Shown piece after piece: positions 57,925 through 64,000 of a stretch of DNA of 64,000 bases. The position numbers were made by a program, and so were the translations under genes. How positions within the stretch are numbered: position 1 is the stretch's first letter; the number at the start of each line of letters is the position of its first letter. The notes under the pieces are model-generated. The model saw only the letters and a program-made list of their open reading frames with translations. It had not been told where the DNA came from and did not search any database. This DNA is from Arabidopsis thaliana (Eukaryota > Streptophyta > Magnoliopsida > Brassicales > Brassicaceae), in NCBI RefSeq assembly GCF_000001735.4, contig NC_003074.8, positions 9,796,101 through 9,860,100 on the forward strand, written 5' to 3'.

Positions 57925-59648
57925 CTAGTAGAAGTCATCGAGAGAGATATTCTCAACGGAGCCCAAACCATCGAATGTTCCGAACTTGGAGTAATAATTA
58001 TTAGTAGTCGTCGTATGTCCACCCAAAAAATCGAGAGGAGTATCGTTGGAGGTAAGAGCCGTCGTGTCGTAGACAAAAGACTCTGTGTTTGTGGTGACAT
58101 CATCTATGACTGGATAATAGTAAGAACATTTGTTGCTGTTGCTGTTGCTGTTGTTGTTGTTGTTGTTGTTGTGATGATTAAAATCTTGGAGGAGAAGATC
58201 GTTAACCACAGTGTTTTCGATCCTTGTTAAGTTTGTGTAAACGTCGTCTTCTTCAAGATTGATTACGTCTACTTCTTCTTCTTCCGATGCTTTTCTTGCT
58301 TGTATAACCTAAAGTAAAAATAAATAAATAAAATTGAGCCTAAACATGTAACACGTTTTGTAGAATTTTCTTTTTAGTAGCGTGTAACGTACGTAATTGT
58401 TTGAGTAGAGATCTTGGTAAACCATGATGAAGTCACCTAGCTGCAGACCATGAGCATTCACAAAATCGCCTGGAAATAATACCCAGCTCGATCCAATATT
58501 TTTAACAATCATTGATTCGATTTTTTATTATCATAAAAAAAAACAAAAACCGGGATTGTCGGTAACTTTACCTGTGTTTTCTAGCACGTACATTCTGCTA
58601 TTGTTGTTTGGCCAGTACCTAATGATCACAACATTAGGCCAAGACTCAAACATCTATGGTTTCTTCTAACGATCTCATTTACTTTAGCTTAGTCTTAAAT
58701 GAAATGATGCTATTTTAAAGGTCTTAAGATCGACATGGATACATGAATACTTTCAAAATGATTGATCTACCAAGAATTATCCATGTAGATCTTAAGATCA
58801 GATATAACCTATCCGTTATAGATTCGTACTAGCCAATTTTGAAATTCTTGCTAACCAATTTTGTAACTGAATAGTTTGATTCAACTATATAAGCTATGCT
58901 TTGTTACATAACATTGATTAGGAGTAAAATGATAAAAGTACCTATACTTGAAGGTCCAAACGTGAAAACCGTCCAAATCTTCCATTCTTATAGGAATCCC
59001 TTCCTTGCATTCAAGTGCCGGCAAGTGAGCCTCCGCGGCTTTCTATATGGATCATCATCATTAGTTATCATATCAACACCAACATCATTAATCATCATCA
59101 TGATCATATATAATCAAAGATCACCTTCGGGAGTATCATACGTCGGAGAGAGCTGACGTCACTGTTCTTGAGTTCCTTTTGGAAGAGGAATCTTAGCTTT
59201 CTTGGGTCAATTTTCTGACATCATCACAATATACATTGAATCTTTTTAATAAAACCAATCCAATAGAAAAATATACAAAACTCTAAATCTATTTTTATTT
59301 GGATCCTCACAGATCTTATAAAAATAACAAAAAATAGTTTTGAATTAATAATATTTAGAGAGAGAGAGAGAGAGGGAAAATAGTAAAAAAGAGTGAAGAG
59401 CTTACACGTGCGGGGAGAGGAGTTGGCACGTGGGAAATAGGAGGCATAGGAGGAGGGAAAGAGAGAAGGTTAAAGGAAGAAGAAGATCGTCTCTGTCTAG
59501 GCATCCTTCTCTTCTTCCAGTTAACACCAAGAAGAGGCACAGACGCCGATAACCCATGATGATCATGACCCGACCCGGATCCAAACCCATGATCAACACT
59601 TGCCACTAAAGTAGAGGCCTTGGTTTCCACATTTTCATCAACCATCAT
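57925..59648 (-). CDS. FUS3: FUSCA3 B3-domain seed-maturation regulator
   Basis: Master regulator of late embryogenesis (AFL/LEC network); binds RY elements through its B3 domain and links ABA and GA balance. Six exons: 59406-59648, 59125-59214, 58942-59042, 58572-58618, 58393-58469, 57925-58308; 313 aa, all joints in frame. The N-terminus MMVDENVETKASTLVASVDH, with a His/Gly-rich stretch and Pro-rich MPPISHVPTPLP, precedes the B3 domain. The B3 domain begins KIDPRKLRFLFQKELKNSDV, continues through RMILPKKAAEAHLP and YWPNNNSRMYVLEN, and ends near residue 195. The C-terminal exon holds an Asn-rich run (codons for NNNNNNN, about 58141-58170) and an acidic activation-like tail ending SLDDFY. Remembered locus: At3g26790. 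Confidence 0.97.
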
Positions 59649-60481
59649 TTTTCTCTCTCAATTGGTTAACACTGCCTAGTAAAAAGGAAGTGTGGAAGAA
59701 AACAGTTCTCTGTGTGAAGGAAAAAAGAACAAATGGTGGATCTCTTTGGGTTTCAGTGATAGAGATAGAGAGAGAAAGAGAAGATAGATAGAGAGAGAAA
59801 GAGAGACTGTGGTTTGTGTTGTGTTGTGTGTATGTGTGTTGTGCAGATCGAAACAGAGGCTTAAAATGGACGCTGGGCAATCAGAGATTTGGGTTTACCA
59901 TTGGTTTTTAATGATTTTTGTTTTACTATTTATGGTAAGGAAGTGACATTTGTATAACCTACATTCATGAATCTAGGGTTTTGGAAGATTAAGATTTTCT
60001 AAATCTTGATAAGATTATTATGATGATAGTAACGCAACAAGATCTAATGCCACTAAACTAACACTCAACCATAGTTTAGAGATTAGGTTAGGTTAAAGTT
60101 TAGAACCAAGAGCAAAGGGACGAGTGGATTGTGCATGGTGAACAAGTGTAGCAAAAGTTCTGCTTCTTTCCTTTTTTCCAGAATTCAATGGCGTCTTCTT
60201 CTCTCTCTCTACCACATTTAACTCTAGTTTTAAAGTCAATTTAACTCTCATTACTTACTGGTCAACATGTGATTTGTATATACGTAGATTCTACGACTTT
60301 TTTTTAGGGATAAAGAACATTTTTGCGACCAAGAATAAAGGCTTTTTGTTTCTACAGACTTAGACGATAACTGATTTGGAAGAGAAGTGAAGGATTCATT
60401 GTACCTTTGAGATTACTTGACTTAGGTTGAAATAGCACATTTGTCTCATAGCTTAAAGCTAGAATATCAAACTCCCATACG
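59649..60481 (-). promoter_or_regulatory. FUS3: FUS3 leader and proximal promoter with an RY core
   Basis: Just 5' of FUS3 are (GA)n/CT-type runs (59757-59806). Farther upstream TGCATG at 60132-60137 is the reverse of CATGCA, the core of the RY element bound by FUS3, LEC2 and ABI3. A second TGCATG is at 61225-61230 inside a foldback. No clear TATA box was found. Confidence 0.4.
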
Positions 60482-61108
60482 AAAATCGTTACTTGACTTT
60501 CATTTAGTAACGCCCGTATCAGAAAAAATTATGGAAAGATGAATGGAACAATATAGTACTCCATTAATTATATTTCAGAAGAAAAAAAAGCGACAAAAGA
60601 AATATGTTTTTTTTGTTAAAGTTAAATTATAGAAAATAAAGAAACATGAATTGAATTTTGTAAATTATGCATCTAGTTAAAACTATGGAAATGTGTAATC
60701 ATTTCGTTAATCTATCAATATTCGACGAATAACAGACGAAAAATGTGTAATGGTATTTATAATTTGTTAGTATATACAACTTAGATTGACACAAATTTAT
60801 CTATCATCTATATATATTGTTGTCATTGTTACTAACAAATACCATTTATATGCCATATTCTATAATTCGTCGAATGATTGATTATCGACATGATAACACA
60901 TTTCCATGGGTTTTAACTAGATGCATACTCTTAGAAAATTGCAATTCATGTTTCGTTATTCTTCTATGATTTAACTTTAACAAAAAAACCATACTGTATA
61001 TGTTTGGTCGATTAATATTTTTCCTGAATTTAATTAATATTTTGTTCGATTCTACTTTCCATTTTTCTTGATAAGGGCGTTACTAAATGATAATCAAGTA
61101 ACGATTTT
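60482..61108. repeat. Foldback element 1 upstream of FUS3, arms about 290-300 bp
   Basis: Left arm 60482-60780 and right arm about 60819-61108 are reverse complements over almost their whole length with scattered mismatches; the loop is about 38 bp. Outer ends pair exactly (AAAATCGTTACTTGA), and the next bases also pair (TCATTTAGTAACGCCC on both). The middle shares GCATCTAGTTAAAAC and GGAAATGTG. The total is about 627 bp, with no coding frame and no clear target duplication. Confidence 0.8.
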
Positions 61109-61194
61109 GTCAATTTTAGTAATATACTAAAATAATTTTCGACTCTGCACGAATATATTAGGGGAAAGTATGGGTGAGGAAGAATACGTGACGT

Positions 61195-61570
61195 TAAAAC
61201 GTTTTTGATATTTTTTGTTTTCTTTGCATGGACAAGTGGCAACTATTCTCTCCAAATTTAATAAAAGATTCTTTCTCTTTTTTTTCATGACTTTAAAACT
61301 CTAATGACTAATGAGTTTTCGAAAACAAAAAGAAGATTAAATAGTTACTCATGTTAGTGTACATATGTATAATGAATTTTAGCTTACAACTATAGTGATA
61401 GATTGATAGTTCATGATTTTTGAATGAAAACTAGTCAAGCGATATTTGACAACTAATTACAATTTAAAAGTGCATAAAGAAAGAAAAAGAAAAATTCACT
61501 CACTAAATTTGGAGAGAATAGTTGCCACTTATCCATGAAACGTTTTTCATTATATCACAAATGACGTATA
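61195..61570. repeat. Foldback element 2 upstream of FUS3
   Basis: Core arms 61227-61260 and 61504-61537 are reverse complements at 33 of 34 positions (start CATGGACAAGTGGCAACTAT, the only change being one C/T). Pairing is weaker inward (CT-rich on one side, GA-rich on the other) and outward (AAAACGTTTTT with AAAAACGTTT). The spacer is about 240 bp. Confidence 0.7.
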
Positions 61571-61806
61571 ATTTAGTAAATCGAAGCTATATTTCATTTG
61601 ATTACTTACTTGACTTTTGTTTTATTAGAAAACTATCTCAGGCCCTAATATAAACTCAATATAATAGATTGCATATTAAATCGGAACTAATTAAACTTTT
61701 TCTGGCCAGCCACATAATATAGTTAGATAATTCTTCGACTCTAAATGGATATGTTTTGGAATGGTGTTGGATGGGGAGGATTTAGAAGTTAAAAATATAC
61801 TTAATT

Positions 61807-61980
61807 AATTTCAAAGTGGTTAAGAAAAAAAAAAGAGGATTCTCTCATTCATTTTGGAGGGATTGCATACCACTTGTCCATGTATAAAACTGATTTTATG
61901 CATTGAAAGTGGCATGTAATCTCTTCAAACTTATGAGAGTATCTCTTATTTTTTTATTTTTTTTTACTCACTTTGAAATT
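61807..61980. repeat. Near-complete 174-bp hairpin upstream of FUS3
   Basis: Arms 61807-61890 and 61893-61980 meet over a 2-base loop. The outer ends pair exactly (AATTTCAAAGTG). The inner part pairs TCTCTCATTCATTTTGGAGG with CCTCTTCAAACTTATGAGAG-type sequence, with mismatches. It contains the reverse of CATGGACAAGTGG (61870-61882), the same motif as in foldback 2, and a diverged second copy on the other arm, so it is kin to that element. Confidence 0.7.
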
Positions 61981-62078
61981 ATAAACAAACGACATCTTAG
62001 ATATGTGTATATTATATAAAAACCATCAAAAATAAATATTGACAAATAACAAGTAATGGGAAGAATAGATTTAATTCT

Positions 62079-62210
62079 AATTTCAAAGTGTGTAAAGAAA
62101 TGCTAGTAGTAATTAATAAGTATATATGTACTATAATAGTTATAAGTATATATATTTCAAAGTGTGTAAAGGAATGCTAGTTAATAAGTATATATATACT
62201 ATAATAGTTC
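62079..62210 (+). repeat. Tandem duplication, period about 74 bp
   Basis: TTTCAAAGTGTGTAAAG, AATGCTAGT, TTAATAAGTATATAT and ACTATAATAGTT occur in the same order at 62081-62140 and 62155-62208. The starting motif resembles the outer end of the hairpin at 61807-61980, hinting at a shared origin. Confidence 0.7.
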
Positions 62211-63003
62211 TTCGCTATACTCTACATGTATGTTTCAGGCCAATATACTTTCAATTAGTTTTTATCCATGAATTATATGACCTACCAAAATATAAACATA
62301 ACTAAAATAACATTAAAAAATATAGTTAGATAATAGTATATGAAATTGAGATATATATAAATATACTTGACTACTATAATATGCACATGTATTAAAAAGA
62401 GACGTATTGTATTGATTTTTGTTTTTTTAAGTATTGTTGATCTATGGAAACAGAAACGTGTATCATGATAAAAGATGAGTAACGTCTATTTAACTTTTTT
62501 TTTTTTAAACACTTTTTGGTAAAATATATATATATATAACTATTTAAATAATAATATCAAATTATATGAGAAATGAAAACGAATTTCTAAATATAAGAAT
62601 TTGTTTAATAAGTTTTCAAAAACAAATAAAAAATCTAAATTTCTTAACACTAAAAAGCTGTAACAGATTTCAACTAAAATTTTCAGATCATAAATAAATA
62701 AATAAAAATTTAATATTTACCAATTTGTAAATGAATAGTTTGGAGTAAGGAATGAAATACATCAAACTAAATATTTTGATACTATTTTTTTTTCTATTTT
62801 TTAACCTTTCTCTACTATTTTTGATTAAACTATAGCAATAGTATAAACCCGTTTAGAAATATGTGTAGATTTTATGTATTGACTTATAACAATTTTTAAA
62901 TTAAATTGTAAACTACTTGTGGTTTCATATTTTTTAATCTATTCTCTTATAAATTAATTTGCAGGTCTTTATAAATCTGTCTAAACCTCTTATAAATCAA
63001 GTC

Positions 63004-63039
<36 letters not shown>

Positions 63040-64000
63040 TGAATTGAATGTAAAATTGTATTATCAACCAAAAAAGCTTTTACAATAAATGCATCATATT
63101 TTAAATTACAAATTGAAAATGACTTAGACTGATAAAATGGTATGACGTAGCTTATGGATGAACTTAATTAAGTCATTAAAAGATAACTCTCTAATTAGTT
63201 GTTCTCTTTAAAGGATGAACTTTCTAATGGTTATAAACAACGAAATATTATTAATTCCTTTATAAATTACCTTTAACCTCTTTATTAGAAAATTATATGC
63301 GCTGTATATAATATGCATAATACTCATTAACACTCATTAACATAGAAAAAATGTTTATAAAGGTGATTATTAGAATTTTGAAAATTATACATTAAACCAT
63401 AAAATATAAAAAATTATAAGATAAAAACTCGTCTGCATTCTTATTAAAAATAACGAACACAAGTAATTAAAATAATGTTAAGGAGTTAATATCATAATGG
63501 ATAATAAATTTTGCTATTTTGAATAATTGTTATTGTTTAGCTTGTAAAATTATATGATTTGTTTTTAATAATGTAATTTTCACTCCATTTTTTTGTCATG
63601 CTTTATATATATTGAATTGTTTTTTCTTATATATTTTTTTTGCTTTTTGGTATTCATTTATCTTAATTTTACTGTTATTTATGTATTATTTATAATATTC
63701 TTCTAAAAAACAAGTAAAATAATAAATCTTTATCAATAAAAACAAGTAAAATAATAATAATTATGATATTTATTTTAGTTAATATATATTTATATAGTAG
63801 AAACATATTGTTTGGAGTATTATTATAATACTATGAATTACATTTATAAGCGTTTCCACCACATACCTAGTTTTCGAAAAAACTGCTTCTGTGATTCCAA
63901 ATGTTTCACTTTTGTGCACTCACTTCCAATTTCATGCAACCTACAATCATTATCATTTAAGCTTGTAACAAATCCATAAACCATGAGGACTACAAAAGCA
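62211..64000. other. AT-rich distal gap; (TA)n tract; possible next gene start at the edge
   Basis: Mostly low-complexity AT sequence, with a (TA)n run at about 63005-63040. At the right edge the DNA becomes less AT-rich, and an ATG at 63983 opens a frame (MRTTKA) that runs off the window. That could be the first codon of the next gene but cannot be judged from six codons. An RY core CATGCA is at 63933-63938. Confidence 0.35.

Noticed and set aside
63983..64000. Start of the next gene at the right edge (MRTTKA)
   Set aside because: Only six codons are inside the window and no promoter is certain, so it is mentioned but not called as a CDS.

Overview
The window is nuclear DNA of a flowering plant, almost certainly Arabidopsis thaliana. 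Genes are split by short GT-AG introns, intergenic DNA is AT-rich, and the gene set and order (GAPA, LBD24, a NIPA-type transporter, SNM1, NUDX13, a kinase, CCB1, an alpha-mannosidase, a RING protein, CCL, ICE1, two SDRs, MEF14, FUS3) match the chromosome 3 interval I know as At3g26650 to At3g26790. I spliced each gene by hand. Every complete model gave an unbroken frame, and most gave the protein length I remember for that locus. Locus names come from memory, not from a search.

Layout. 1-9.7 kb is a compact block: GAPA 3' end (+), LBD24 (-), NIPA transporter (-), SNM1 (+), NUDX13 (-). 9.7-13.5 kb is a repeat-rich gap with a direct duplication, a MITE sitting inside one of its copies, and a 1.07 kb Mutator-like foldback with a 10-bp target duplication. 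13.5-18.5 kb holds the kinase and CCB1. 18.5-20.6 kb is gap DNA with an M16 peptidase relic. 20.6-32.4 kb holds the mannosidase, the RNF10-like RING protein and CCL. 32.5-36.8 kb is a second repeat-rich gap: a Stowaway-like element, a six-copy tandem array that ends at a TATA box with a tiny-ORF transcript candidate behind it, and a decayed copy of the ICE1 5' half. 36.8-39.2 kb is ICE1 (-). 39.2-44.0 kb is sparse, with an orphan exon-like relic, a foldback and one tRNA-Val gene. 44.0-56.6 kb holds a UBE3D-like gene (-), two tandem SDR paralogues (+), an FBD/LRR pseudogene (-), a phosphoglycerate-mutase-like gene (+) and MEF14 (+). 57.9-59.6 kb is FUS3 (-). Beyond it lie 4.3 kb of upstream DNA with three inverted-repeat structures.

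The genes are not one pathway. They include chloroplast carbon and electron-transport functions (GAPA, CCB1), DNA repair (SNM1), nucleotide clean-up (NUDX13), developmental transcription factors (LBD24, ICE1, FUS3), organelle RNA editing (MEF14) and glycan turnover (mannosidase). I found no gene system that looks unknown. The most original material is in the gaps: locally duplicated gene fragments (GAPA, ICE1), an insertion with its own empty-site control, a tandem array abutting an unassigned promoter, a paired-G-box promoter with no obvious protein behind it, and hairpin-forming elements upstream of FUS3.
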